Positions 43,999-54,160 are shown, counted from the first letter of the stretch. The stretch is 64,000 nucleotides of DNA from Streptomyces termitum (GCF_014650175.1 NZ_BMUL01000002.1:501150-565149); one strand, 5' to 3'. The notes: generated from the sequence alone by a model not told the origin. A program made the numbers and translations.

Positions 43999-44640
43999 AT
44001 GGGGGCAGGTCCGTACACGAGGGAGCGCCTGGAGTCGGCGGCCCGGGGAGCGCACACACTGACGGAGGCGCTGGAGCGACTGGGCGCGGACCCGAGAAGC
44101 GGCTCGCGCCGCTACCTGCGCGCCCGCATGCGCGCACTGGGCGTGGACACCTCGCACTTCGAGCGGGAGGGGGTGCGATGGACCCGGGAGGTACTGGCGG
44201 AGGCGGTGGCGGGGTCGACGAACATGTGCGAGGTGCTGCGCCGGCTGGGGGTGGAGGTCGTGGGCGGGCAGCACACCCACATCAGCCGCCGGATCAGGGC
44301 GTACGGGATCGACACCTCGCACTTCCGCGCGCCGTCGCGGCGGGGCAGGCCCTGGCGCCCCCGGACGCCCGGAACCTTCCTCGTGCGGCAGACCGGTCCG
44401 CAGGCCCGGCGCGTGCCGAGCGACCGGCTCGCCTGGGCGATGACGGAGACCGGAATCCCGAAGGAGTGCGCGCGGTGCGGCAACGAGGGCGTCTGGCTCG
44501 GCCGCCCGCTCCGGCTGGAGATCGACCACATCGACGGTGACTGGCGCGACAACCGCATCGAGAACCTGCGGTTCCTCTGCCCGAACTGCCACTCGACGAC
44601 GGACGGCTACCGGGGACGCGGAAAGGGGCGCGCCCGGTGA
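43999..44640 (+). CDS. HNH endonuclease with duplicated DNA-binding repeats
   Basis: A 213-residue protein. Two N-terminal repeats (YTRERLESAARGAHTLTEALERLG...RMRALGVDTSHF and WTREVLAEAVAGSTNMCEVLRRLG...RIRAYGIDTSHF) look like helix-turn-helix DNA-binding modules. The C-terminus is an intact HNH nuclease: ECARCGN, LEIDHIDGDWRDNRIENLRFLCPNCHSTT, with paired zinc CxxC motifs. GGGAGGG precedes the ATG. Its stop overlaps the start of a paralogue (GTGA), making a coupled tandem pair beside a tRNA-like gene. It could be a homing-type or restriction nuclease. Confidence 0.82.
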   Translation: MGAGPYTRERLESAARGAHTLTEALERLGADPRSGSRRYLRARMRALGVDTSHFEREGVRWTREVLAEAVAGSTNMCEVLRRLGVEVVGGQHTHISRRIRAYGIDTSHFRAPSRRGRPWRPRTPGTFLVRQTGPQARRVPSDRLAWAMTETGIPKECARCGNEGVWLGRPLRLEIDHIDGDWRDNRIENLRFLCPNCHSTTDGYRGRGKGRAR

Positions 44641-45290
44641 GGGAGGCAGTCCGCTACACCCGTGAGCGACTGGCCGAAGCCGCGTCGCGGTGCGCGGACG
44701 TCACCGAGGTCATGGTCTTCTTCGGAGTGGAGCCGCACGACGGACTGCGCCGCTACCTTCTGAAACGCTTCGCCCACTACGGCATCGACATCTCGCACTT
44801 CCCCCATCGCCGACGCGGCAGACAGCCTCCCCGCCCCACGGCGGAGGAACTGCGGGACGCGGTCGTGGGAGCGTCCTCGATCGCGGGTGCCCTGCGCCTC
44901 CTGAACAGGCCCGACGGCGGGCGGGGGCGTGCGCTGTTCCGGCGGTGGGTGACGGAGGACGGCCTGGACACCGCTCACTTCCTGGGCCGGGGCCGTCAGC
45001 GGGGCCGGACCGGACCGGTGAGGCCCGCCTCGGAGATCCTGGTCCGGCACGACGGCAGGCGCCGGACCCGGACGCGGCTGCTCCGGCGGGCGCTCCGCGA
45101 CGCGGGCGTGCCCGAGGAGTGCGCGGGCTGCGGCGTCGGGCCGGAGTGGCTCGGACGGCCCATGACGCTGGAGGTCGACCACATCGACGGGGACTGGAGC
45201 GACGACCGGCTGGGGAACCTCCGGCTGCTGTGCCCCAACTGCCATGCGGTCACGGACACCTGGTGCAGAGGCGGACGGCGAGTAGAGTAG
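44637..45290 (+). CDS. HNH endonuclease, tandem paralogue
   Basis: A 217-residue paralogue of the preceding gene with the same layout: two N-terminal repeats (YTRERLAEAASRCADVTEVMVFFG...RFAHYGIDISHF and TAEELRDAVVGASSIAGALRLLN...DGLDTAHF) and a C-terminal HNH domain (ECAGCGVG, LEVDHIDGDWSDDRLGNLRLLCPNCHAVT). Divergence from its neighbour is considerable outside the HNH motif, so the duplication is old. The GTG start overlaps the upstream stop by 4 bp. It ends 12 bp before the tRNA-like gene. Confidence 0.82.
   Translation: MREAVRYTRERLAEAASRCADVTEVMVFFGVEPHDGLRRYLLKRFAHYGIDISHFPHRRRGRQPPRPTAEELRDAVVGASSIAGALRLLNRPDGGRGRALFRRWVTEDGLDTAHFLGRGRQRGRTGPVRPASEILVRHDGRRRTRTRLLRRALRDAGVPEECAGCGVGPEWLGRPMTLEVDHIDGDWSDDRLGNLRLLCPNCHAVTDTWCRGGRRVE
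45283..45288 (+). promoter_or_regulatory. Possible -10 element of the tRNA-like gene
   Basis: TAGAGT lies 14 bp before the 5' end of the tRNA-like fold and inside the last codons of the HNH gene. No good -35 is seen, so this is tentative. Confidence 0.3.
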
Positions 45291-45302
45291 GACACCGTGT
45301 AC

Positions 45303-45375
45303 GCGCCCGTACGCCAAGGGCTGAGCGGCGATCTTTAGGTGGTCGTGTCTGTCGGTTCGAATCCGACCGGGCGTA
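45303..45375 (+). tRNA. tRNA-like gene with UAG anticodon loop and short variable loop
   Basis: A 73-nt cloverleaf can be drawn by hand: acceptor GCGCCCG/CGGGCGT (one G-U), a 3-bp D stem CGC/GCG with GG in the loop, anticodon stem CGATC/GGTCG with loop TTTAGGT, 5-nt variable loop, and a perfect T arm GTCGG-TTCGAAT-CCGAC with discriminator A. The loop TTTAGGT gives anticodon UAG, which reads the leucine codon CUA. A normal tRNA-Leu has a long variable arm that is absent here. No CCA is encoded. It could be a divergent tRNA or a pseudo-tRNA. A strong terminator follows. Confidence 0.6.
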
Positions 45376-45381
45376 CCCGCA

Positions 45382-45417
45382 CGAACGGCTCGGCGCGGTC
45401 TCGCGCCGGGCCGTTCG
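45382..45417. terminator. 16-bp-stem bidirectional terminator
   Basis: CGAACGGCTCGGCGCG pairs with CGCGCCGGGCCGTTCG (one mismatch) around a 4-nt loop. It serves the tRNA-like gene on the plus strand and rdgB on the minus strand. Confidence 0.82.
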
Positions 45418-45427
45418 CATGCCGGTC

Positions 45428-46036
45428 TCAGCCCAGCAGTTCCCGGATCACCGGGACCAGGGACCTGAAGGCCTTGCCGCGGTGGCTGATGGCGTTCTTC
45501 TGGGCCGGGGTCAGTTCGGCGCAGGTGACGGTGGAGCCGGTGGGCTGGAGGATCGGGTCGTAGCCGAAGCCGTGGGTGCCGACGGGGGTGTGGCGGAGGG
45601 TGCCCTCCAGGCGGCCCTCGACGACGCGTTCCGTGCCGTCGGGGAGGGCCAGGGCGGCGGCGCAGGCGAAGTGGGCGGCGCGGTGCTCGTCGGCGATGTC
45701 CCCGAGCTGGGCGAGGAGCAGGTCGAGGTTGGCCTTGTCGTCGCCGTGGGCGCCGGCCCAGCGGGCGGAGAAGATGCCGGGGGCGCCGCCCAGGACGTCG
45801 ACGCAGAGGCCGGAGTCGTCGGCGACGGCGGGCAGGCCGGTCGCGCGGGCCAGGGCGTGGGCCTTGAGCAGGGCGTTCTCGGCGAAGGTGACGCCGGTCT
45901 CCTTGACGTCGGGGACGTCGGGGTACGCGTCCGCGCCGACGAGGTCGAGGTCGAGGCCCGCGTCGGCGAGGATCGCGTGGAGTTCGGTGATCTTGCCCGC
46001 GTTGCGGGTGGCGAGGATCAGTCGCGGTCGGGTCAT
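45428..46036 (-). CDS. rdgB: RdgB/HAM1 family XTP/dITP pyrophosphatase
   Basis: A 202-residue house-cleaning enzyme that hydrolyses dITP, XTP and ITP so that damaged purines do not enter DNA or RNA. Conserved segments are LILATRNAGKITEL (substrate binding), VTFAENALLKAHALARATGLPAVADDSGLCVDVLGGAPGIFSARWAG, GFGYDPILQPTG and KNAISHRGKAFRSL. Start at 46036. It lies downstream of rph and a small lipoprotein gene on the same strand, the common rph-rdgB order in actinobacteria. Confidence 0.94.
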   Translation of the reverse strand: MTRPRLILATRNAGKITELHAILADAGLDLDLVGADAYPDVPDVKETGVTFAENALLKAHALARATGLPAVADDSGLCVDVLGGAPGIFSARWAGAHGDDKANLDLLLAQLGDIADEHRAAHFACAAALALPDGTERVVEGRLEGTLRHTPVGTHGFGYDPILQPTGSTVTCAELTPAQKNAISHRGKAFRSLVPVIRELLG

Positions 46037-46044
46037 GCCCCCGA

Positions 46045-46431
46045 TTATCCCGGGGTGCAGACCTTGCCCACCTCGGCGGCGGCGTCCGTGATCGGGGTGA
46101 TGTCGGGGGTGGCGTCGCCCGCCTTGACGGCGGCGCGGACCGAGTCGACGCCCTTGGAGAGGTCGTCGACCGCCTTGGAGAGGTCGGCGTTGCCAGTGGT
46201 GTCCTTGAGGTTGCCGAGCTCCGTGGAGATGGCGGTCAGGGACTCCTCGATCTGCGTGGCGTCGTTCGAGGCGTTGGAGACGGCCTGCTGGAGGTTGCTG
46301 ACCGAGGTCGCTATCGCGTCGGCGGTCTTGACGCAGTCCATGGCCGTGTCGAGGGCTCCGCACCCCGTCAGGACGGTGGTGAGTGCGGCGGCCGTGGCGA
46401 CGGCGAGGGCTGTGGTGCGGCGGCGCTTCAC
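46045..46431 (-). CDS. Small secreted lipoprotein
   Basis: A 128-residue protein with a lipoprotein signal (RRRTTALAVATAAALTTVLTGC, lipobox LTGC). The mature part has two Cys (MDCVKTA and VGKVCTPG) and a Ser/Asn/Asp-rich helical core (IATSVSNLQQAVSNASNDATQIEESLTAISTEL) that may be a coiled coil. GGAGG lies 9 nt before the GTG start. It is inserted between rph and rdgB. Function unknown. Confidence 0.8.
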   Translation of the reverse strand: MKRRRTTALAVATAAALTTVLTGCGALDTAMDCVKTADAIATSVSNLQQAVSNASNDATQIEESLTAISTELGNLKDTTGNADLSKAVDDLSKGVDSVRAAVKAGDATPDITPITDAAAEVGKVCTPG

Positions 46432-46555
46432 GTTTCGGGTCCTCCCCCGGGCTGTGTGTGGACGGGGCGCACGGTACGGCCGCGCGCCCCTTGCCGTAAA
46501 GGACGCGTCGGCCCGGGGGGAGAGTTCCTCCGCGGAGGGTTCCTCGGCGGAGGGA

Positions 46556-47287
<732 letters not shown>

Positions 47288-47466
47288 GGGAGGAGCGTAG
47301 CCGCGCGGACGGAGGGGACCGTACCGCCGCCCTGTCCGCACCGCGGTCCCGCGCGCGCCTCCGCCCCCCTCCTGTCCCAGCCGCCCCTCCCGTACCGACC
47401 GCACGGCCCGACCCACCTGTCCCGGCCGCACCGCCCGCCCCACCCGTCCTGCCGGTCCCGGACGCG

Positions 47467-47504
47467 AGGAAGGGCCCGTTCCCCTGCCGGAACGGGCCCT
47501 TCCT
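47467..47504 (-). terminator. 16-bp-stem terminator after nagF
   Basis: AGGAAGGGCCCGTTCC and GGAACGGGCCCTTCCT form an exact stem around a 6-nt loop, 22 bp past the nagF stop. No other feature is seen in 47288-47526. Confidence 0.8.
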
Positions 47505-47526
47505 GTCGCTGACGGGTGTCAGCGGC

Positions 47527-47760
47527 TCACATCATGTCTTCGATCTCGGCGGCGATCGGGTCCGCGTCGGTGCCGATGACGACCTGGATCGCGGTGCCCA
47601 TCTTCACGACGCCGTGGGCGCCGGCGGCCTTGAGCGCGGCCTCGTTGACGAGGGAGGCGTCACGCACCTCGGTGCGCAGGCGGGTGATGCAGCCCTCGAC
47701 CTCTTCGATGTTGTCGAGGCCGCCGAGCCCGGCGACGATCTTCTCAGCCTTGCTGGCCAT
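47527..47760 (-). CDS. nagF: PTS N-acetylglucosamine EIIB component
   Basis: A 77-residue EIIB domain (GlcB/NagF type). The phosphorylated Cys is in EEVEGCITRLRTEVRDA, and the C-terminus GVVKMGTAIQVVIGTDADPIAAEIEDM is typical. It passes phosphate from EIIA to GlcNAc bound in the EIIC permeases NagE1/NagE2. GGGAGAAAC precedes the ATG at 47760. It is divergent from nagE1, and a DasR-type site lies in the shared region. Confidence 0.92.
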   Translation of the reverse strand: MASKAEKIVAGLGGLDNIEEVEGCITRLRTEVRDASLVNEAALKAAGAHGVVKMGTAIQVVIGTDADPIAAEIEDMM

Positions 47761-47933
47761 GTGTTTCTCCCTGTCCGTTCCGTTCGCGGGACACGCGAAT
47801 CTCGGCGCACCGACGGTCCGCTTTGTCACGGTAACCCACGGTTGGCCCAACTTCGCGAGCGAGTGCCGCCGTTCTGTCGAATGATGACGATCACCGGCGG
47901 CCTGTCCTCAGCGGGCTCCCGGAGCCTACCGCA

Positions 47934-47949
47934 ACTGGTCTACACCAGT
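47934..47949. promoter_or_regulatory. DasR-responsive element (dre) before nagE1
   Basis: ACTGGTCTACACCAGT matches the known palindromic dre consensus (AGTGGTCTAGACCACT-like). It lies 48 bp upstream of nagE1 and about 175 bp upstream of nagF. DasR would repress until glucosamine-6-phosphate accumulates. Confidence 0.85.
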
Positions 47950-47997
47950 CTGCAACGAAAAGCGGTCCCGGCTTGTTCCGGGTCAGGGAGGTCGCCG

Positions 47998-49296
47998 ATG
48001 AGTACCGACAGCGCAGCACCCCGGTCGAGGAAGGTCTCCTGGGGAGGCTTCTTCCAGGGCCTGCAGAAGATGGGCCGGAGCCTCCAGCTGCCCATCGCCG
48101 TCCTCCCGGCCGCCGGCATCATCAACCGGCTCGGCCAGCCGGACGTCTTCGGCGCCGACGGCCTGGGCTGGGACAACGTCGCCAAGGTGATGTCCGGCGC
48201 GGGCGGCGCGCTGCTCGACGGCAGTCTCGGCCTGCCCCTGCTGTTCTGCATCGGTGTCGCCATCGGCATGGCGAAGAAGTCGGACGGCTCGACCGCGCTC
48301 GCCGCGGTGGTCGGCTTCCTCGTCTACTACACGGTGCTGCGCCAGTTCCCGAAGGACTGCCCGACCGGCACGAAGGACGTCGGCGGCGGCTGCCTCGGCG
48401 TCGACGACGCCTTCGCCGGGTACACGTACCAGAATCCGGGCGTCTTCGGCGGCATCATCATGGGCCTGCTCGCCGCCTACCTGTGGCAGCGCTACCACCG
48501 CACCAAGCTGGTCGACTGGCTGGGCTTCTTCAACGGCCGCCGGCTCGTCCCGATCATCATGGCCTTCGTCGGCATCCTCTTCGCCGCGCTCTGCCTGTGG
48601 ATCTGGCCGCCGATCGGCGACGCGCTGGAGAGCTTCTCCGACTGGCTGGTCGGGCTGGGCGCCTGGGGGTCGGGCATCTTCGGCGTGGCCAACCGCGCGC
48701 TGCTGGTCATCGGCCTGCACCAGTTCCTGAACGTGCCCATCTGGTTCCAGTTCGGCTCGTACACCAAGCCGGACGGGACCACGGTCCACGGTGACATCAG
48801 CATGTTCCTGGCGGGCGACCCGAACGCCGGCCAGTTCACCACCGGCTTCTTCCCGATCATGATGTTCGCGCTGCCGGCGGCGGCGCTAGCGATCACCCAC
48901 TGCGCGCGGCCGAACCGCCGCAAGGAGGTCGGCGGCCTGATGCTGTCGGTGGCGCTGACCTCGTTCGTCACCGGCATCACCGAGCCGCTGGAGTACTCGT
49001 TCCTCTTCATCGCGCCGGTGCTGTACGGCATCCACGCGGTGCTGACGGGCGTGTCGATGGCGGTCTCGTGGGCGCTGGGCGTGAAGGACGGCTTCAGCTT
49101 CTCGGCCGGTCTGATCGACTACCTGATCAACTGGAACCTGGCCACCAAGCCCTGGATGATCATTCCGATCGGCCTCTGCTTCGCGGTCGTCTACTACGTG
49201 ATCTTCCGGTTCGCGATCACCAAGTTCAATCTGCCGACGCCGGGCCGCGAGCCCGAGGAGGTCCAGGAGGAGCTGGAGCGCGAGAACACGAAGTAG
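47998..49296 (+). CDS. nagE1: PTS N-acetylglucosamine permease EIIC
   Basis: A 432-residue integral membrane EIIC of the glucose/GlcNAc family. Characteristic segments are GRSLQLPIAVLPAAGIINRLGQPDVFGA, NPGVFGGIIMGLLAAYLW, LVDWLGFFNGRRLVPIIMAFVG, NRALLVIGLHQFLNVPIWFQFG and FVTGITEPLEYSFLFIAPVLYGIHAVLTG (the conserved ITEP motif). It transports and, with NagF, phosphorylates GlcNAc. GGGAGG lies 6 nt before the ATG. It is a paralogue of nagE2 immediately downstream; its extra loop contains a CPTGTKDVGGGC pair of cysteines. Confidence 0.92.
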   Translation: MSTDSAAPRSRKVSWGGFFQGLQKMGRSLQLPIAVLPAAGIINRLGQPDVFGADGLGWDNVAKVMSGAGGALLDGSLGLPLLFCIGVAIGMAKKSDGSTALAAVVGFLVYYTVLRQFPKDCPTGTKDVGGGCLGVDDAFAGYTYQNPGVFGGIIMGLLAAYLWQRYHRTKLVDWLGFFNGRRLVPIIMAFVGILFAALCLWIWPPIGDALESFSDWLVGLGAWGSGIFGVANRALLVIGLHQFLNVPIWFQFGSYTKPDGTTVHGDISMFLAGDPNAGQFTTGFFPIMMFALPAAALAITHCARPNRRKEVGGLMLSVALTSFVTGITEPLEYSFLFIAPVLYGIHAVLTGVSMAVSWALGVKDGFSFSAGLIDYLINWNLATKPWMIIPIGLCFAVVYYVIFRFAITKFNLPTPGREPEEVQEELERENTK

Positions 49297-49372
49297 CGCG
49301 CGGCCCCCTGGTGACACCCCGCCAAAAGGTGTCCGTTTCAGGGCTTTCGGACCCCCGGTAAGCCCCCTTCAA

Positions 49373-49404
49373 GGCCCCTGGACCTCACGGTCCGGGGGCC
49401 TTTT
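49373..49404 (+). terminator. Hairpin-T4 terminator after nagE1
   Basis: A 12-bp stem with one G-U pair and a TCAC loop is followed by TTTT, 77 bp beyond the nagE1 stop. It separates nagE1 from the nagE2 promoter. Confidence 0.82.
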
Positions 49405-49474
49405 GTCACGCCTTCATCACTATGCCGGGACGAGAAAAATTCGCAGGTTCCTTATCTAAGTCTCACGTGCTACA

Positions 49475-49490
49475 ACTGGTCTACACCACT
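49475..49490. promoter_or_regulatory. DasR-responsive element 1 before nagE2
   Basis: ACTGGTCTACACCACT, a near-exact dre, 104 bp upstream of the nagE2 ATG. Confidence 0.85.
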
Positions 49491-49491
49491 C

Positions 49492-49507
49492 ATTGGTGTA
49501 GACCACG
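49492..49507. promoter_or_regulatory. DasR-responsive element 2 before nagE2
   Basis: ATTGGTGTAGACCACG, a second dre-like palindrome 1 bp after the first and centred 17 bp from it. The weaker right arm suggests lower affinity. Two adjacent sites imply stronger repression than at nagE1. Confidence 0.7.
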
Positions 49508-49593
49508 CGGTCCAGACCACCGCGTTCCACGAGACGCCGCCGTCGCCCCCTTTCACTGTCCTCTGGCGGCGCCTTGCCTACTGGAGGAAGTTG

Positions 49594-50847
49594 ATGAGTA
49601 CGGCCACCGCCCAGGCCGCCGCTCCCGCGAAGAAGCGCGGATCCGGCCTGTTCCAGGGCCTGCAGAAGGTCGGTCGCAGCCTGCAGCTGCCGATCGCCGT
49701 GCTGCCGGCCGCGGGCATCATGGTCCGGCTGGGTCAGCCGGACGTGTTCGGCGCCGACGGGCTCGGTTGGGACAAGGTCTCCGCCGTCTTCGGCAACGCG
49801 GGCGGCGCCATCACCGGCGCCCTCCCCCTGCTGTTCTGTGTCGGCGTCGCGATCGGCTTCGCCAAGAAGGCCGACGGCTCGACCGCGCTCGCCGCGGTCG
49901 TCGGCTTCCTCGTCTACAGCAAGGTCCTTCAGGCCTTCCCCGTCGTCGAGGCGAAGGTCCAGGCCGGCGAGGACATAGCCGCGAAGTACAACGACCCCGG
50001 TGTCCTCGGCGGCATCATCATGGGTCTGCTGGCCGCGGTGCTGTGGCAGAAGTACCACCGCACCAAGCTGGTCGACTGGCTCGGCTTCTTCAACGGCCGC
50101 CGCCTCGTCCCGATCATCATGGCCTTCGTCGGCCTGGTCGTGGGTGTCTTCTTCGGTCTCATCTGGGAGCCCATCGGCGACGGCATCTCCAGCTTCGGCG
50201 AGTGGATGACCGGCCTCGGCGCCGGCGGTGCCGCCCTCTTCGGCGGTGTGAACCGCGCGCTGATCCCGATCGGCATGCACCAGTTCGTCAACACCGTCGC
50301 CTGGTTCCAGCTCGGTGACTTCACCAACGCCGCCGGCGACGTCGTCAACGGCGACATCCCGCGCTTCCTGGCCGGTGACCCGTCGGCCGGCATGTTCCAG
50401 TCCGGCTTCTTCCCGATCATGATGTTCGGCCTCCCGGCCGCCGCCATCGCCATCGCGCACTGCGCCCGCCCCGAGCGCCGCAAGGTCGTCCTCGGCATGA
50501 TGGTCTCGCTGGCCCTGACCTCGTTCGTCACCGGTGTGACCGAGCCGATCGAGTTCTCCTTCATGTTCATCGCGCCGATCCTGTACGTGCTCCACGCCGT
50601 GCTGACCGCGCTCTCCATGGCCGTCACCTGGGCGCTCGGCGTCCACGCGGGCTTCAACTTCTCGGCCGGTTTCATCGACTACGCCCTGAACTGGACCCAC
50701 GCGACCAAGCCGTGGATGATCATCCCGATCGGTCTCGTCTTCGGAGCCATCTACTACGTGGTCTTCCGCTTCGCGATCACCAAGTTCAACCTTCCGACGC
50801 CGGGCCGCGAGTCCGACGAGGAGATCGAGGACCTCACCAAGGCGTGA
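49594..50847 (+). CDS. nagE2: PTS N-acetylglucosamine permease EIIC
   Basis: A 417-residue EIIC permease, close paralogue of nagE1 (shared LQLPIAVLPAAGI, LVDWLGFFNGRRLVPIIMAFVG, VTEPIEFSFMFIAPILY and a C-terminal FAITKFNLPTPGRE). In Streptomyces coelicolor NagE2 is the main GlcNAc transporter and a DasR target, and the two dre sites here fit that. GGAGG stands 6 nt before the ATG at 49594. It lacks the extra Cys-containing loop of NagE1. Confidence 0.93.
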   Translation: MSTATAQAAAPAKKRGSGLFQGLQKVGRSLQLPIAVLPAAGIMVRLGQPDVFGADGLGWDKVSAVFGNAGGAITGALPLLFCVGVAIGFAKKADGSTALAAVVGFLVYSKVLQAFPVVEAKVQAGEDIAAKYNDPGVLGGIIMGLLAAVLWQKYHRTKLVDWLGFFNGRRLVPIIMAFVGLVVGVFFGLIWEPIGDGISSFGEWMTGLGAGGAALFGGVNRALIPIGMHQFVNTVAWFQLGDFTNAAGDVVNGDIPRFLAGDPSAGMFQSGFFPIMMFGLPAAAIAIAHCARPERRKVVLGMMVSLALTSFVTGVTEPIEFSFMFIAPILYVLHAVLTALSMAVTWALGVHAGFNFSAGFIDYALNWTHATKPWMIIPIGLVFGAIYYVVFRFAITKFNLPTPGRESDEEIEDLTKA

Positions 50848-50866
50848 GCCCCTCCCCCCGCAGCAC

Positions 50867-50906
50867 GGCGAAGGCCCCGGAACCCCTCGGTTCCGGGGCC
50901 TTCGCC
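50867..50906 (+). terminator. Strong hairpin terminator after nagE2
   Basis: An 18-bp stem (GGCGAAGGCCCCGGAACC and complement) with a 4-nt loop, followed by CTTTT. Confidence 0.88.
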
Positions 50907-50943
50907 CTTTTCCGTACGTCGCGCGCTTCCCGCCGGGGCGGGC

Positions 50944-51696
50944 TCAGACCTCGTAGACCGCGCCCGCCCGGGCCAGTTCCGCCGGGCCGGTGTAGACCGC
51001 GCGGGCGTCCGCGAGGTTGCGCTCGCCGTCGGTCCACGGCGGGATGTGGGTGAGGACCAGCCGGCCCGCTCCGGCGCGGGCGGCGTGGGCGCCGGCCTCC
51101 CGGCCGTTGAGGTGCAGCTCCGGGATGTCCTCCTTGCCGTGGGTGAAGGACGCCTCGCACAGGAAGAGGTCCACCCCGTCGGCCAGATCGTGCAGCGCGT
51201 CGCAGACGCCGGTGTCGCCGGAGTAGGCGAGGGAACGGCCTTCGTGCTCGACCCGGATGCCGTACGCCTCCACCGGGTGGCAGACCTTCGCGGTGCGGAG
51301 GGTGAACGGGCCCAGCTCGAAGGAGTCCGTGGTCAGCGTGCGGAAGTCGAAGACCTCGCTCATCGAGGACGGCGACGGGGTGTCGGCGTACGCCGTGGTC
51401 AGCCGCTGCTCGGCGCCCTCGGGGGCGTAGACCGGGATAGCGTCGCACCGGCCGCCGTCGTGGCGGTAGTAGCGGGCGACGAAGTACCCGCACATGTCGA
51501 TGCAGTGGTCGGCGTGGAGATGGCTGAGGAAGATCGCGTCGAGGTCGTAGAGACCGATGTGGCGCTGCAGCTCGCCGAGGGCGCCGTTGCCCATGTCGAG
51601 GAGCAGCCGGAAGCCGTCGGCCTCTACGAGGTAGCTCGAACAGGCCGATTCCGCGGACGGGAACGACCCCGAGCAGCCGACGACGGTGAGCTTCAT
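50944..51696 (-). CDS. MBL-fold metallohydrolase (RNase Z-like)
   Basis: A 250-residue metallo-beta-lactamase-fold hydrolase. Metal ligands are in FLSHLHADHCIDMCGYFVARYY (HxHxDH), the His of AKVCHPVEAYGIRVEH, and YSGDTGVCDAL (Asp), with a later His in LVLTHIPPW. The N-terminus MKLTVVGCSGSFPSAESACSSYLVE is characteristic of a conserved actinobacterial group related to ribonuclease Z/phosphodiesterases. The substrate is not established. ATG at 51696. Confidence 0.87.
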   Translation of the reverse strand: MKLTVVGCSGSFPSAESACSSYLVEADGFRLLLDMGNGALGELQRHIGLYDLDAIFLSHLHADHCIDMCGYFVARYYRHDGGRCDAIPVYAPEGAEQRLTTAYADTPSPSSMSEVFDFRTLTTDSFELGPFTLRTAKVCHPVEAYGIRVEHEGRSLAYSGDTGVCDALHDLADGVDLFLCEASFTHGKEDIPELHLNGREAGAHAARAGAGRLVLTHIPPWTDGERNLADARAVYTGPAELARAGAVYEV

Positions 51697-51902
51697 GGGA
51701 GCGTGAACCTCCGTGGACGGGTGCGGGCGGGCACGCAGGGGGAGGGGGGAGGCCGTGCGGTCAGTCGAGCGTACGGGGCACCGGGGCGCCCCGCTCCTCC
51801 GTGGCGGCCGGTTGTGGGCGAACTCACGGGCTCTGTCACCGGTTCGGATGGACGGCGGCCCGGCGCGGCGCGGTGGCACCGGCGCCGGTAACGTCATGGG
51901 GT

Positions 51903-52385
51903 ATGGACACGTCATGGTGGCCCGCGCTGGTCGCGGTCGTGGTGATCGCGCTGGTGATCGCGGTCGCCGGAGGGCGGCGGCGCCCGACCCGGCGTCCGGC
52001 GCCCGGACGGGCCCGCCCGCCGGTCCGCACCCGGCCGCCGGGCCGCCCGGAGGGGAAGCGTCCGGCCGGGGCGCGGACGCCGAGGGCGCGGGAGATCTGG
52101 TGGGCCGAGGTGCCCTTCGAGGACGGGCCCGGCTCCAAGGACCGGCCCTGCCTGGTGCTGTCGGTACGCGGGAACCGGGCGCTGGTCGCGAAGATCACCA
52201 GCAAGTACCACGACGAGCGGCCCGGCGTGATCGCGCTGCCGCCGGGGACGGTGGGCGACGCGCGGGGGCGGGCGAGCTTCCTGGAGACCGACGAGCTGCG
52301 CGAGGTGGCCGTCGCGGACTTCCGCCGCCGCGCGGGCGAGGCCGACCCGGCCCTGTGGGACCAGGTCCGCCACCTGGCCCGCTGA
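51903..52385 (+). CDS. Membrane-tethered PemK/MazF-like protein
   Basis: A 160-residue protein. A single N-terminal helix (WPALVAVVVIALVIAVAGG) and a basic, Pro/Arg-rich linker precede a PemK/MazF-like barrel (REIWWAEVPFEDGPGSKDRPCLVLSVRGNRALVAKITSKYHDERPGVIALPPG). MazF-type toxins cut RNA, but no antitoxin gene is adjacent and the membrane anchor is unusual, so toxin activity is doubtful. The family is a conserved single-copy gene in actinobacteria. ATG at 51903, divergent from the metallohydrolase. Confidence 0.75.
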   Translation: MDTSWWPALVAVVVIALVIAVAGGRRRPTRRPAPGRARPPVRTRPPGRPEGKRPAGARTPRAREIWWAEVPFEDGPGSKDRPCLVLSVRGNRALVAKITSKYHDERPGVIALPPGTVGDARGRASFLETDELREVAVADFRRRAGEADPALWDQVRHLAR

Positions 52386-52406
52386 CCCTTCCCCCGGCAG
52401 GGGCGG

Positions 52407-52580
52407 CCTTCCCCGGTGCGGGGGCTCCCCCGTGGACCGACCGCCCGGCCCGGAGGCGTACTCCCGCCGCCCGGGACGGAGACGTACCCCCTTCCCCCGG
52501 TGCGGGGGGCTTTCCCGTGGGACCGGGGTCCGCCCGGCCCGGGGGCGTGCTCCCGCCGCCCGGCCCGGGGGCGTGCCCCC
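52407..52580. repeat. Imperfect tandem duplication of about 85 bp
   Basis: Two copies (about 52407-52489 and 52490-52580) share CCTTCCCCGGTGCGGGGG, CCCGTGG and CCGCCCGGCCCGG blocks in the same order. They lie in the non-coding convergent gap between the PemK-like and cysM genes and contain small hairpins. I see no gene here. Confidence 0.55.
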
Positions 52581-52670
52581 GGCGCGAGTCACCCCGTGGG
52601 CCCGCCGTCCGGAGCCGGACGGTGGGTCAGGCGGGGGCCGGGCGGGGGACCGCCCGGCGCCGCTTCGGGG

Positions 52671-54128
<1,458 letters not shown>

Positions 54129-54160
54129 TCATCGTATCGATTCCCGGTCCGGGTTCCGGA

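Noticed and set aside
45303..45375. Ordinary tRNA-Leu(UAG)
   Set aside because: The long variable arm required for a standard tRNA-Leu is absent; kept as tRNA-like with reduced confidence.
51903..52385. Functional toxin-antitoxin pair
   Set aside because: The PemK/MazF-like protein is membrane-tethered and has no adjacent antitoxin-sized gene.
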